A stretch of DNA of 64,000 bases, from contig NZ_JAFBER010000002.1 of assembly GCF_016908855.1 (NCBI RefSeq), positions 1 to 64,000 of the forward strand, in the 5' to 3' direction. The notes beneath the pieces were generated by a model, which was given only the letters and a program-made list of their open reading frames with translations, was not told the origin of the DNA and ran no database searches. The stretch is from Scopulibacillus daqui (GTDB lineage: Bacteria; Bacillota; Bacilli; Bacillales; Sporolactobacillaceae). Position numbers and translations under genes: made by a program. Shown here piece after piece: positions 55,408-63,854 of this stretch (position 1 is the first letter of the stretch; the number at the start of each line of letters is the position of its first letter).

Positions 55408-56328
55408 ATGACCATTTACCTGGATGCGGTCTGGCTGTTAAATTTAATGATTGATTTTATGCTGTTTAAAATGACATCAATCATTTTAAAACGGCCGGTC
55501 CATCCTTTTCGGCTGGCGATCGGAACATTAGTGGCTTCCAGTATTGTCTGTTTTCTTTTTACGCCTCTTTCTCCTTTTTTCTATAACCCGTTAGGCAAAT
55601 TTTTGTTCTCATTATTGATTGTTTTTATTGTTTTTGGTTATAGGAAGTTTTTTTTATTTGTTCAAAGCTTTTTAACCTTTTATTTTTCGGCATTTATGAT
55701 AGGAGGAGGGTTGTTTGCTGCACATTACTTTTTTGAATCCAGTCAATCATATGCGCCTGAAAACTTGTTTAGTACTTTGAGTTATGGAGATCCGATCAGC
55801 TGGATATTTGTTGTCGTCGGCTTTCCGATTTTATGGTACTTTTCAAAGAAACGCTTGGATCATCTTGTCATCCGAAAATGGCAGGGGTCTCAACAAGTCA
55901 AAACAGAAATCATCATTATGGGAAAAACAATAACTGTCAAAGGTTTAATAGACAGCGGCAATAAACTGTATGATCCTTTAACAAGAACTCCTGTGATGTT
56001 TCTCAGTTATTCAGGTGCACAGGGTGTTCTTCCGAAATGTTTATTTGAGGGATGGCAGAATCAATATTCAGTCGCCCAATCTGAAATAACTAAGGATCTT
56101 GCAAGCAGGATAACAATGATTCCATATCAGACGGTAAGCGGCGGACAACAGTTTATAACAGCTGTAAGGCCAGATAATGTATATATCCATCATGAAGGAA
56201 AAACGATACAAAGTCCTAAAGTCGTTATAGCCTTAACAAACACTCGTTTATCTGGTGAAGGGGACTTCCATTGCATTTTACATCCCGATATGATGCTTAA
56301 AGGAAAAACGGTTGAAAGCGCATCGTAA
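55408..56328 (+). CDS. spoIIGA: Sporulation sigma-E processing protease SpoIIGA
   Basis: 306 residues. N-terminal half has five hydrophobic segments; the C-terminal half is an aspartic-protease-like domain with the active-site motif [14 protein letters not shown] (Asp about residue 183) and the late [17 protein letters not shown]. It cleaves pro-sigma-E at the septum. ATG 55408 follows AGGTGGTGG; an in-frame TTG five codons earlier lies before that site. Confidence 0.93.
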   Translation: MTIYLDAVWLLNLMIDFMLFKMTSIILKRPVHPFRLAIGTLVASSIVCFLFTPLSPFFYNPLGKFLFSLLIVFIVFGYRKFFLFVQSFLTFYFSAFMIGGGLFAAHYFFESSQSYAPENLFSTLSYGDPISWIFVVVGFPILWYFSKKRLDHLVIRKWQGSQQVKTEIIIMGKTITVKGLIDSGNKLYDPLTRTPVMFLSYSGAQGVLPKCLFEGWQNQYSVAQSEITKDLASRITMIPYQTVSGGQQFITAVRPDNVYIHHEGKTIQSPKVVIALTNTRLSGEGDFHCILHPDMMLKGKTVESAS

Positions 56329-56351
56329 TTTTGACAGGGGGGAGCGTTCGT

Positions 56352-57071
56352 ATGCGGCGTTTCAAACTTGCTCTTTTGTCATTGTGGTACAGAATACTGA
56401 ACAAACTCGGTATCAAATCTGATGAAATATATTATATAGGAGGAAGCGAAGCGCTTCCTCCGCCGCTCTCAAAGGAAGAAGAAGCTGAGTTGTTAAAGAA
56501 ACTTCCAGAAGGCGATGAGGAGGCCAGGTCTACCTTAATAGAACGTAATTTGCGTCTGGTTGTATATATTGCCAGGAAATTTGAAAATACTAAAATTAAT
56601 ATTGAAGACCTTATAAGTATAGGGACAATCGGTTTAATCAAGGCTGTTAATACATTTAATCCCGAAAAAAAAATTAAGCTGGCAACCTATGCGTCCAGAT
56701 GCATTGAAAATGAAATTTTAATGTATCTGAGAAGAAATAATAAGACAAAGGCGGAAGTTTCTTTTGATGAACCATTAAATGTTGACTGGGACGGAAATGA
56801 ACTGCTGTTGTCCGATGTTCTAGGGACTGATGAAGATATTATTACACGGGATATGGAAAGGAAAGTCGATCGTTCATTGCTGCAAAAAGCAATCCTCATG
56901 TTAAATGATCGTGAAAAGGAAATTATGGAATTGCGTTTTGGCTTATCAGGCGGTAAGGAAAAAACTCAAAAAGATGTCGCGGATCAGCTTGGCATTTCCC
57001 AATCCTATATCTCTCGGCTGGAAAAAAGAATTATTAAAAGGCTGCAAAAGGAATTTAATAAGATGGTTTAA
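56352..57071 (+). CDS. sigE: RNA polymerase sigma factor sigma-E (pro-protein)
   Basis: 239 residues, first mother-cell sigma factor. The pro-sequence (about residues 1-28) is followed by the SpoIIGA cleavage region [14 protein letters not shown]. Sigma region 2 ([29 protein letters not shown]) and region 4 ([21 protein letters not shown]) are complete. ATG 56352 after GGGGGGAG. It follows spoIIGA with 23 bases between. Confidence 0.96.
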   Translation: MRRFKLALLSLWYRILNKLGIKSDEIYYIGGSEALPPPLSKEEEAELLKKLPEGDEEARSTLIERNLRLVVYIARKFENTKINIEDLISIGTIGLIKAVNTFNPEKKIKLATYASRCIENEILMYLRRNNKTKAEVSFDEPLNVDWDGNELLLSDVLGTDEDIITRDMERKVDRSLLQKAILMLNDREKEIMELRFGLSGGKEKTQKDVADQLGISQSYISRLEKRIIKRLQKEFNKMV

Positions 57072-57094
57072 ACTGACGAGTTATCGGATATTAA

Positions 57095-57118
57095 AAAGCT
57101 TGGCTTATGCCGGGCTTT
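57095..57118 (+). terminator. Terminator of the spoIIG operon
   Basis: 10-bp stem AAAGCTTGGC / GCCGGGCTTT with two G-U pairs and a 4-base loop, then ATTTTT. It lies 24 bases past sigE and would limit read-through into sigG. Confidence 0.75.
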
Positions 57119-57248
57119 ATTTTTGCGAATATATCGTCTAAATTTTGAAAGACGACTTCATGCCGCTAATTGATAAAAGGTTGGCGCTGGTCTGTTTTTT
57201 TATTCATTTGTTGGAAATTTTTTATAATAAAACCCGTCTTGATTAAGT

Positions 57249-57277
57249 GCATAAAATTCCCTCCTTAGGAGATACTT
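57249..57277 (+). promoter_or_regulatory. Forespore (sigma-F-type) promoter of sigG
   Basis: GCATA (57249-57253) fits the -35 gHATR. After 14 bases GGAGATACTT (57268-57277) fits the sigma-F -10 GGHRAARHTR at eight of ten positions. Shifted by one base, GATACTT also gives a weaker sigma-G match at a 17-base spacing. The start point would be near 57284. Confidence 0.55.
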
Positions 57278-57309
57278 TACTTTGAACAATGCTCCGATTA
57301 GGAGGGAAT
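57256..57309 (+). promoter_or_regulatory. sigG leader hairpin that masks the ribosome binding site
   Basis: ATTCCCTCCT (57256-57265) is the exact complement of AGGAGGGAAT (57300-57309), the sigG ribosome site; an inner GGAG / CTCC pair (57268-57271 with 57292-57295) adds four pairs. The left arm lies inside the sigG promoter, upstream of its start point, so only mRNA reading through from spoIIG contains both arms. Confidence 0.7.
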
Positions 57310-57312
57310 CAA

Positions 57313-58092
57313 ATGGCACGAAATAAAGTAGAAATATGCGGTGTTGACACAGCTACATTGCCAGTTCTAAAAAACGAAGAAATGAGAAAATTATTTGTAA
57401 GAATGCAAAATGGCGAACATGAAGCAAGGGAGAAACTTGTTAATGGCAATTTACGACTCGTATTGAGTGTCATTCAAAGGTTCAACAACAGAGGTGAGTA
57501 CGTCGACGATTTGTTCCAAGTCGGATGTATAGGACTTATGAAATCTATTGATAATTTCGATTTAAGTCAAAACGTAAAGTTTTCAACCTATGCGGTTCCA
57601 ATGATTATTGGTGAGATTCGCCGATATTTAAGAGACAATAACCCTATACGGGTGTCGCGTTCTCTTAGAGATATTGCTTACAAAGCACTCCAAGTGAAAG
57701 AGAAATTAATATCGAAAAATGCTAAGGAACCAACCGCTGCCGAAATTGCCGAGGAGCTGGATTTGCCAATTGAAGATGTTGTCTTTGCCTTAGATGCTAT
57801 TCAAGACCCTGTTTCATTATTTGAACCCATTTATAATGACGGCGGCGATCCAATTTTTGTGATGGATCAAATCAGTGACGATAAAAACAAAGACATTAAT
57901 TGGATTGAAGAAATAGCTTTAAAGGAAGCGATGACCAGGCTTGATGAACGTGAAAAAAACATATTATCGATGCGTTTTTTTCATGGCAAAACACAAATGG
58001 AGGTTGCTGATGAAATAGGTATATCGCAGGCTCAGGTTTCAAGGTTGGAAAAAGCCGCGATTAAAGAAATGAATAAAAACATCAAAAATTAA
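57313..58092 (+). CDS. sigG: RNA polymerase sigma factor sigma-G
   Basis: 259 residues, late forespore sigma factor: MARNKVEICGVDTATLPVL start, region 2 with NLRLVLSVIQRFNNRGEYVDDLFQVGCIGLMKSIDNFD, region 3, and region 4 MEVADEIGISQAQVSRLEKAAIKEM. ATG 57313; the frame is open eight codons up, but those include the ribosome site. Separated from sigE by a terminator and a masking leader. Confidence 0.96.
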   Translation: MARNKVEICGVDTATLPVLKNEEMRKLFVRMQNGEHEAREKLVNGNLRLVLSVIQRFNNRGEYVDDLFQVGCIGLMKSIDNFDLSQNVKFSTYAVPMIIGEIRRYLRDNNPIRVSRSLRDIAYKALQVKEKLISKNAKEPTAAEIAEELDLPIEDVVFALDAIQDPVSLFEPIYNDGGDPIFVMDQISDDKNKDINWIEEIALKEAMTRLDEREKNILSMRFFHGKTQMEVADEIGISQAQVSRLEKAAIKEMNKNIKN

Positions 58093-58094
58093 GA

Positions 58095-58131
58095 GGGTGT
58101 CCCAAAAGCTCTAAGCTTTTGAGGGACATCC
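58095..58131. terminator. Terminator of sigG (two-part stem)
   Basis: Inner stem AAAAGCT / AGCTTTT (58104-58110 with 58114-58120, loop CTA), then GTCCC / GGGAC and further G-C pairs with small bulges. Lies between convergent sigG and aceA. Confidence 0.75.
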
Positions 58132-58166
58132 CCTTTATTATTATCAAAGCTTTTTCGGCGCTTTTT

Positions 58167-59450
58167 TTATGACAAGGTTGAAAATTGTTCTTCTTCTGTT
58201 GAACCTTTAAGCGCCGTTGTGGAAGATTTTCCTCCGGAAATGGTTTGGGCGACCATATCAAAATAACCTGTCCCTACTTCTCTTTGGTGTTTTGTTGCGG
58301 TATAGCCATTCTTTTCACTGTCAAATTCGGCTTGCTGAAGATTAGCGTAGGCTGTCATGCCGCTTTCCTTATATTGCCGCGCCAATTCAAACATGCTGTG
58401 ATTAAGGGCATGGAAGCCGGCCAAGGTAATAAACTGAAATTTATAGCCCATTTTGCCAAGTTCTTTTTGGAATTTAGAAATCGTTTCGTGATCTAATTTC
58501 TTTCTCCAGTTAAATGATGGGGAACAATTATAAGCCAACAGTTTGCCTGGGAATTTTTCATGTATGCTGTCTGCGAATTTCTTAGCTTCTTCAAGATTCG
58601 GTTCGGATGTTTCGCACCAAATTAAGTCTGCATATGGGGCATAAGCAAGGCCTCTGGAAATCGCTTGGTCCAGTCCCGCCTTTGATCGATAGAAACCTTC
58701 AATGGTACGTTCGCCGGTTAAAAATTTATGATCGTACGGGTCAATATCGCTTGTCACAAGTCCGGCAGCATTAGCATCCGTTCTTGCTATGATCACTGTC
58801 GGCACATTTAAAACATCAGCCGCAAGCCGCGCTGAAATAAGGTTTTTTACCGCTTGCTGCGTAGGAAGCAGAACTTTTCCGCCAAGATGACCGCATTTTT
58901 TCTCTGAAGACAGCTGATCTTCAAAATGTACACCGGAAGCACCTGCTTCTATCATTGCCTTCATCAATTCAAAAACATTTAAATGTCCGCCGAAGCCGGC
59001 CTCTGCATCGGCAACAATCGGAGCAAACCAGTCAGTTTGAGTTTTTCCTTCTGCATAGTCGATTTGATCAGCGCGCTGAAGGGCTTGATTTATTCTTTTA
59101 ACAACATGAGGGACGCTGTTTGCCGGATAAAGGCTTTGATCTGGATACATTTGACCGGCTAGATTGGCATCAGCCGCAACTTGCCAGCCGCTGAGATATA
59201 TAGCTTTAAGACCGGCTTTGACTTGCTGAACGGCTTGATTTCCGGTTAAAGCGCCTAGTGCTGGAACATAGTCTTCAGAGTGAAGAAGATGCCATAACTT
59301 TTCTGCACCCCTTTTAGCGAGTGTATGCTCAATATTAATGGACCCTTGAAGATTAACGACTTCTTCTGCAGTATAGGGGCGGGTGATTCCTTTCCACCTT
59401 TCAGAATTCCATCTTTCTTCCATTTTCGACATTCTTTCTTTTCGATCCAT
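58167..59450 (-). CDS. aceA: Isocitrate lyase
   Basis: 427 residues, first enzyme of the glyoxylate shunt. Catalytic [11 protein letters not shown] near residue 191, [17 protein letters not shown] near 150, and YNCSPSFNW near 318. Two adjacent ATG starts (59453 and 59450); the second is better spaced from GGGGGA. It lies 24 bases downstream of aceB in one operon. B. subtilis lacks this gene; several other Bacillales have it. Confidence 0.95.
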   Translation of the reverse strand: MDRKERMSKMEERWNSERWKGITRPYTAEEVVNLQGSINIEHTLAKRGAEKLWHLLHSEDYVPALGALTGNQAVQQVKAGLKAIYLSGWQVAADANLAGQMYPDQSLYPANSVPHVVKRINQALQRADQIDYAEGKTQTDWFAPIVADAEAGFGGHLNVFELMKAMIEAGASGVHFEDQLSSEKKCGHLGGKVLLPTQQAVKNLISARLAADVLNVPTVIIARTDANAAGLVTSDIDPYDHKFLTGERTIEGFYRSKAGLDQAISRGLAYAPYADLIWCETSEPNLEEAKKFADSIHEKFPGKLLAYNCSPSFNWRKKLDHETISKFQKELGKMGYKFQFITLAGFHALNHSMFELARQYKESGMTAYANLQQAEFDSEKNGYTATKHQREVGTGYFDMVAQTISGGKSSTTALKGSTEEEQFSTLS

Positions 59451-59476
59451 CATAGATTCCCCCAATTCCTTTTATC

Positions 59477-61078
59477 CTAACTTAATTGGTCATACCCAGG
59501 TATAGTTAAGAATTCAATAAATTCATCACTAAAGACCAATTTTGAGAATAACTCAGCGGCTTGATTATACTTGCCTTCGTGAAAAGCATCTTCACCAAGT
59601 CTATTTTTCAAATCAATCAGTTCAACAGCTATCATTTGTTCGACTAGGCTTTCTGTAATTTTTCGGCCATCATCCAAGAAGCCTTTTGGGTGACGGAGCC
59701 ATTGCCATACTTGGGCACGGGATATTTCAGCTGTTGCTGCATCTTCCATTAAATGGTTTATAGGTACTGCTCCTTTTCCATTAAGCCAAGCCGCTATATA
59801 CTGAATGGCAACATGAATGTTCGTTCGGAGACCTTTCTCAGTAATCGGGCCGGCTGGAACTTCCAGCAAATCGCTTGCCGTGATTGTTTTAAATGCCATT
59901 GGCTTATCTATTTGGTTAGCCTCAGGCATGTATTCATTAAAAACATCGAGGACGACTTGCACTAGGCCAGGGTGAGCCACCCAGCTGCCGTCATGCCCGT
60001 TCATGACTTCTCTTGTCTTATCCATTCTAACTTTATTGAGTGCATCCTCATTCGCCTCGGGGTTATTTTTTATTGGGATTTGCGCCGCCATCCCGCCGAT
60101 CGCATGCGCCTTTCTTTTATGGCATATTTGCACAACATATTCGGTATACGCCTTCATGAACGGGACTGTCATTGTCACAAGTGATCGGTCAGGAAGAATG
60201 AATTCCTGATGATTTCGAAATTTTTTAAGGTAACTGAAGATATAATCCCAACGACCGCAGTTGAGACCTACAATGTGTTCCTTAAGTTCATAAAGGATTT
60301 CATCGGCTTCAAAGGCGGCTAAAATCGTTTCAATTAAGACAGTTGCCTTTATCGTGCCTTCTTCGATGCCCAATTCTTGTTCTGAAAAAGTGAATACTTG
60401 ATTCCACAGCCGAGCTTCTTCGCGGCTTTCAATCTTAGGCAAATAGAAGTAAGGGCCGGAATGATTTTTTAGTAATTGTGCTGTGTTATGGAATAAATAC
60501 AAACCAAAATCGAAAAGGCTGGCTGACATTTTTTCGTTATTAACCAAGAAATGCTTTTCATCAAGGTGCCAGCCTCTGGGCCGAACGATCAATGTCGCAA
60601 TGTTTTCATTGAGTGTATATTGTTTGCCGTCCTGATTGGTGTAACTGAGGCTGCGGTTAACGGCATCTTTTAAATTCATTTGCGACTGAATAATATTTTC
60701 CCAAGTGGGTGAAGTTGCATCCTCAATATCAGCCATAAAAGTATAAGCCCCGGAATTAAGAGCATTAATCACCATTTTTCGGTCGCTTGCAGGTCCGGTA
60801 ATTTCTACCCGTCTGTCTTTTAAATCATCCGGTATAGAGCCTGCTGTCCAGTTGCCCTGACGTATAGACTCGGTTTCCGGCAAAAAGTCAGGCATCTTGC
60901 CGTTATCGATTTCATGTTGGCGGACTTCCCTTTGTTTAAGGCAGCGCATTCGCTCATCATTAAATTTTTCATGCAATTTTTTTAAAAAGGCTATCGCCTC
61001 GGGTGTTAAAATCTGATTAATGTGATTTTGAAACTCGCTTGTAACTTCCGCTTCTTTATATTGAATTGTTGTCGTCAA
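59477..61078 (-). CDS. aceB: Malate synthase A
   Basis: 533 residues. Family signs: MPDFLPETESIRQGNWTAG near residue 58, FMADIEDATSPTWENI near 112, RPRGWHLDEKH near 165, LPKIESREEARLWNQVF near 210, and GMAAQIPIKNNPEAN near 325. Condenses glyoxylate with acetyl-CoA. TTG start, nine bases after AGGGAGG. Middle gene of the minus-strand operon. Confidence 0.95.
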   Translation of the reverse strand: MTTTIQYKEAEVTSEFQNHINQILTPEAIAFLKKLHEKFNDERMRCLKQREVRQHEIDNGKMPDFLPETESIRQGNWTAGSIPDDLKDRRVEITGPASDRKMVINALNSGAYTFMADIEDATSPTWENIIQSQMNLKDAVNRSLSYTNQDGKQYTLNENIATLIVRPRGWHLDEKHFLVNNEKMSASLFDFGLYLFHNTAQLLKNHSGPYFYLPKIESREEARLWNQVFTFSEQELGIEEGTIKATVLIETILAAFEADEILYELKEHIVGLNCGRWDYIFSYLKKFRNHQEFILPDRSLVTMTVPFMKAYTEYVVQICHKRKAHAIGGMAAQIPIKNNPEANEDALNKVRMDKTREVMNGHDGSWVAHPGLVQVVLDVFNEYMPEANQIDKPMAFKTITASDLLEVPAGPITEKGLRTNIHVAIQYIAAWLNGKGAVPINHLMEDAATAEISRAQVWQWLRHPKGFLDDGRKITESLVEQMIAVELIDLKNRLGEDAFHEGKYNQAAELFSKLVFSDEFIEFLTIPGYDQLS

Positions 61079-61092
61079 TTGTATAACCTCCC

Positions 61093-61242
61093 TTATTCAA
61101 TGGTTCCGTTTCCGCTGCATGTAGGACAAATAACAATACCGTTATAGCATTGACATGACGAATTTCCTTGTTTTTTGCTCTTTTCACCTTTGCATTTTGT
61201 ACATTCCAATTCGCCGTTACCATTGCATTTCGGGCAATTCAT
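61093..61242 (-). CDS. Tiny DnaJ-like zinc-finger protein, first gene of the aceBA operon
   Basis: 49 residues. Cysteine pairs in CPKCNGNGELECTKCKGE, then CQC and CPTCSGNG: two CxxCxGxG-type repeats as in the DnaJ zinc centre, enough for one or two zinc ions. GGAGG lies nine bases before the ATG. The stop is 14 bases before the aceB start codon, and the whole unit follows a good sigma-A promoter, so it is co-transcribed with aceB and aceA. No named family recognised; function unknown. Confidence 0.75.
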   Translation of the reverse strand: MNCPKCNGNGELECTKCKGEKSKKQGNSSCQCYNGIVICPTCSGNGTIE

Positions 61243-61303
61243 TCGAAATAGCCTCCTTAATTTTGGTATTAACTGTTGTAGTACAGAATTTGTAATTTCT
61301 GAT

Positions 61304-61336
61304 ACTATACTATAACAGTAGGCTTGATTTCGTCAA
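61304..61336 (-). promoter_or_regulatory. Promoter of the aceBA operon
   Basis: On the minus strand TTGACG (61336-61331), 16 bases, TATAGT (61314-61309), immediately followed by a second TATAGT. Downstream, an imperfect palindrome CAGAA...TTCTG (61284-61301) and ACTGTT...AACAGT (from 61272 to 61318) flank the start region and could be operators. Confidence 0.6.
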
Positions 61337-61501
61337 TGATATTTTTAAATTTTTTAAAAATATTTTCAAAATCATTATCGGCTGATCAGAACGGAAAATT
61401 CAGATATGAAATATCTTCAAAAATGGATTAACGAACGATGTATTTTATTCATTTTTATGCTTAGGGACCATATATTTAAATTAGAAAGTGAGGCGGAGAT
61501 A

Positions 61502-61774
61502 ATGGCGAAAATATCTGATTTTCAAGCAAAAGAAGTTGTCAATGTCGAAAATGGCAAGAGGTTAGGCCACATTGGGGACTTGGATGTCAATTTAACGTCA
61601 GGCAAAATTGAAAGCTTGATTATTCCGGGGGCAGGAAAAATGATGGGTCTGCTTGGCCGCGATAATGATGTGACAATACCATGGCGCAATATCGTCCGCA
61701 TTGGTGCAGATGTTATTTTAGTTCGATTTTATGAGTCATCCTCCGACGATTATGAGCAGAACAAAGATTCATAG
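61502..61774 (+). CDS. ylmC: YlmC/YmxH family PRC-barrel protein
   Basis: 90 residues: ISDFQAKEVVNVENGKRLGHIGDLDVNLTSGKIESLIIPG, then VTIPWRNIVRIGADVILVRF, the YlmC/YmxH pattern. Sporulation-associated in Bacillus; mechanism unknown. ATG 61502 follows GAGGCGGAG; the frame is open 32 codons upstream in AT-rich sequence without a ribosome site. B. subtilis has ylmC downstream of sigG (with ylmA between). Confidence 0.88.
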   Translation: MAKISDFQAKEVVNVENGKRLGHIGDLDVNLTSGKIESLIIPGAGKMMGLLGRDNDVTIPWRNIVRIGADVILVRFYESSSDDYEQNKDS

Positions 61775-61862
61775 ATTTATGATAGATTATCACCAAATTA
61801 GCCATCACATATGGTAAAATGAAAGCAACTTTGTACGAATGTTATAAGGGAGTGTCACAACA

Positions 61863-62717
61863 ATGACGTCAGAACCTTTTTCTGTAGAAACAAAAATGTC
61901 GCTGGAAATGAAGCCTGTCAAATTAGATAATCATCAAACGATTGTTGCGGGGATAACCACTCGAAGGGGCGGCGTCAGCAATAAACCATTTGAAAGCTTA
62001 AATATGGGCTTTCATGTACATGACGATCATCATGCAGTATTAGAAAATCGCAAAAGGCTGGCAGAAGATATAGGCATTTCACTTGAACACTGGGTGGCTG
62101 CGGAGCAAGTTCACGGCACGAACTTGGTCCGGGTCACTTCCCAGGATACCGGAAAAGGGGCTAAGGATATGGCTTCGGCGGTTAAAGATACTGACGGATT
62201 GTACACTGTTGAGGACAATGTTCTTTTAACAGCATGCTACGCCGATTGTGTACCGATCTACTTTTATTCTGAAAAGAAGCCCGCGGCAGGCCTTTTGCAT
62301 GCAGGATGGAGAGGGACTGTCGGTCAGGGCGCAGGAAAAATGGTGAAAGCTTGGGAACGTGAGCTTGATATCATGCCAAGCGACATCCATGCTATTATTG
62401 GTCCGTCCATCGGACAATGCTGCTATGAAGTGGACGAACGTATTATCCAGCATATTAGAGACATTGAACATGTAAGCCTTGAGACGGTTGCTGAACAAGT
62501 TGACCATAATCATTATATGTTAAATCTAAAAGAGTTAAATAAACAAATATTGCTTTCCTCCGGGGTTCCTGAAAGCCATATCCAAGTCAGCTCTTATTGT
62601 ACAAGCTGTCGTAATGATTTGTTTTTTTCATACCGTGCGGAGAATGGAAAAACCGGCAGGATACTTAGCTATATTGGTTTGATTAAGGGTGATAGGCATC
62701 GTGGCAGTATTAGATAA
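61863..62717 (+). CDS. ylmD: YlmD, multicopper polyphenol oxidase-like (YfiH/PgeF) family
   Basis: 284 residues. Family motifs: TTRRGGVSNKPFESLNMGFHVHD near residue 31, EQVHGTNLVRV near 78, TACYADCVPIYF near 120, HAGWRGTVGQ near 140, IGPSIGQCCYEV near 180, and CTSCRNDLFFSYRAENGKTGR near 245. The conserved His and Cys bind zinc. Relatives act as purine nucleoside phosphorylase/adenosine deaminase (LACC1-type) or in peptidoglycan editing. Overlaps ylmE by 17 bases. Confidence 0.9.
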   Translation: MTSEPFSVETKMSLEMKPVKLDNHQTIVAGITTRRGGVSNKPFESLNMGFHVHDDHHAVLENRKRLAEDIGISLEHWVAAEQVHGTNLVRVTSQDTGKGAKDMASAVKDTDGLYTVEDNVLLTACYADCVPIYFYSEKKPAAGLLHAGWRGTVGQGAGKMVKAWERELDIMPSDIHAIIGPSIGQCCYEVDERIIQHIRDIEHVSLETVAEQVDHNHYMLNLKELNKQILLSSGVPESHIQVSSYCTSCRNDLFFSYRAENGKTGRILSYIGLIKGDRHRGSIR

Positions 62718-63381
62718 TTTGGCAATCATAAAAGAAAATATTTCTGAAGCATGCAAAAGGTCAAACAGGCGATATGAAGACATAAACATCATCGCAGTCA
62801 CGAAATATGTCAGTTGCGAGAGGGCGCAGGAAGCCGTCGATGCCGGCGTGCTTCATATAGGCGAAAATCGCAAAGAAGGTTTGCTGAATAAAAGACAAGC
62901 TCTTTCGGATGATAAAGTAATCTGGCATTTTATCGGGTCGCTGCAATCCCGGAAGGTTAAGGATGTGATTGACCATATTGACTTTCTGCACTCTCTTGAC
63001 CGATTATCCTTGGCTGAGGAAATTAATAAGCGCGCCAAAAAAACAATCCGTTGTTTTGTGCAAGTTAATATTTCCGGCGAAGAATCGAAGCATGGACTGA
63101 AAGAATCCGAACTGGAAGATTTCATCTGCCGGTTAAAGGATTTTGAGTCTATTAAAGTCATAGGTTTAATGACAATGGCTCCCTTTACCGATAATGAGCA
63201 AGAGATTCGTCAAATTTTTCGCCGGCTAAAAGAGCGGCAAACCTATATACAGAGCAAAAACTGGGAACATGCGCCATGCACCGAATTATCTATGGGCATG
63301 TCCAATGATTATCAAATCGCTGTTGAAGAGGGCGCTACTTATATACGTATAGGAACGGCTCTGGTTGGAAAAGACGAGTAA
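62701..63381 (+). CDS. ylmE: YggS/YlmE family PLP-binding homeostasis protein
   Basis: 226 residues, alanine-racemase-like barrel: NIIAVTKYVSCERAQEAVDAGVLHIGENRKEG with the PLP Lys near residue 35, WHFIGSLQSRKVKDVIDHIDFLHSLDR near 75, and ELSMGMSNDYQIAVEEGATYIRIGTALVG at the end. Handles PLP supply; no enzyme activity known. The GTG at 62701 is nine bases after AAGGGTG; the in-frame GTG at 62689 touches that site. Confidence 0.92.
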   Translation: MAVLDNLAIIKENISEACKRSNRRYEDINIIAVTKYVSCERAQEAVDAGVLHIGENRKEGLLNKRQALSDDKVIWHFIGSLQSRKVKDVIDHIDFLHSLDRLSLAEEINKRAKKTIRCFVQVNISGEESKHGLKESELEDFICRLKDFESIKVIGLMTMAPFTDNEQEIRQIFRRLKERQTYIQSKNWEHAPCTELSMGMSNDYQIAVEEGATYIRIGTALVGKDE

Positions 63382-63394
63382 AGGGGAATAAAGC

Positions 63395-63844
63395 ATGGGA
63401 ATTAAAACGACTTTTAAACGTTTTTTTGACCTCGATGATGAGTCTGAAGAAATTGTTGAAGAAGAATATGACCATAAGGAGAACAGAAACAGCAGAGACA
63501 GAGACTCGCAGCCGGTTGATTTGCCGCGGCTGCAAGCTGCAAGAAAACAAAATGTTGTTTCGCTTCAAAGCATTCATCAGCAAACAAAAGTTATATTGGT
63601 GGAGCCAAGAACATTTAACGATGTAGAGAATATTGCAGCACATATTAAAAACCGCAAAACGGTGGTTCTTAACATGCAGCGCATTCCGGAAGACGAAGCG
63701 CAGCGCACGCTTGATTTTTTGGCGGGAAGCATCTATGCGCTTGATGGACAAATGCAAAAGTTAGGGACAGATACATTTATGTGCGCGCCGGAACATGTTG
63801 ATATATCCGGCATTGACACTGAAATGCTGAAAAAGAAGACATAG
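63395..63844 (+). CDS. sepF: Cell division protein SepF
   Basis: 149 residues: an N-terminal membrane-binding amphipathic helix (MGIKTTFKRFF), an acidic linker, and the C-terminal globular domain (VILVEPRTFNDVENIAAHIKNRKTVVLNMQRI, DFLAGSIYALDGQMQKLG) that binds the FtsZ tail. Works beside FtsA. AAGGGGAA before the ATG. Confidence 0.94.
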   Translation: MGIKTTFKRFFDLDDESEEIVEEEYDHKENRNSRDRDSQPVDLPRLQAARKQNVVSLQSIHQQTKVILVEPRTFNDVENIAAHIKNRKTVVLNMQRIPEDEAQRTLDFLAGSIYALDGQMQKLGTDTFMCAPEHVDISGIDTEMLKKKT

Positions 63845-63854
63845 AGGTGAAGTA

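Noticed and set aside
58095-58131. Possible insertion-sequence terminal repeat (GGGTGTCCCAAAA-type end)
   Set aside because: Some insertion sequences have similar ends, but the two halves are adjacent, there is no transposase fragment or target duplication, and the position between convergent genes fits a terminator.
63335-63757. 140-codon minus-strand open frame across sepF
   Set aside because: Complete overlap with sepF, no recognisable domain and no ribosome site.
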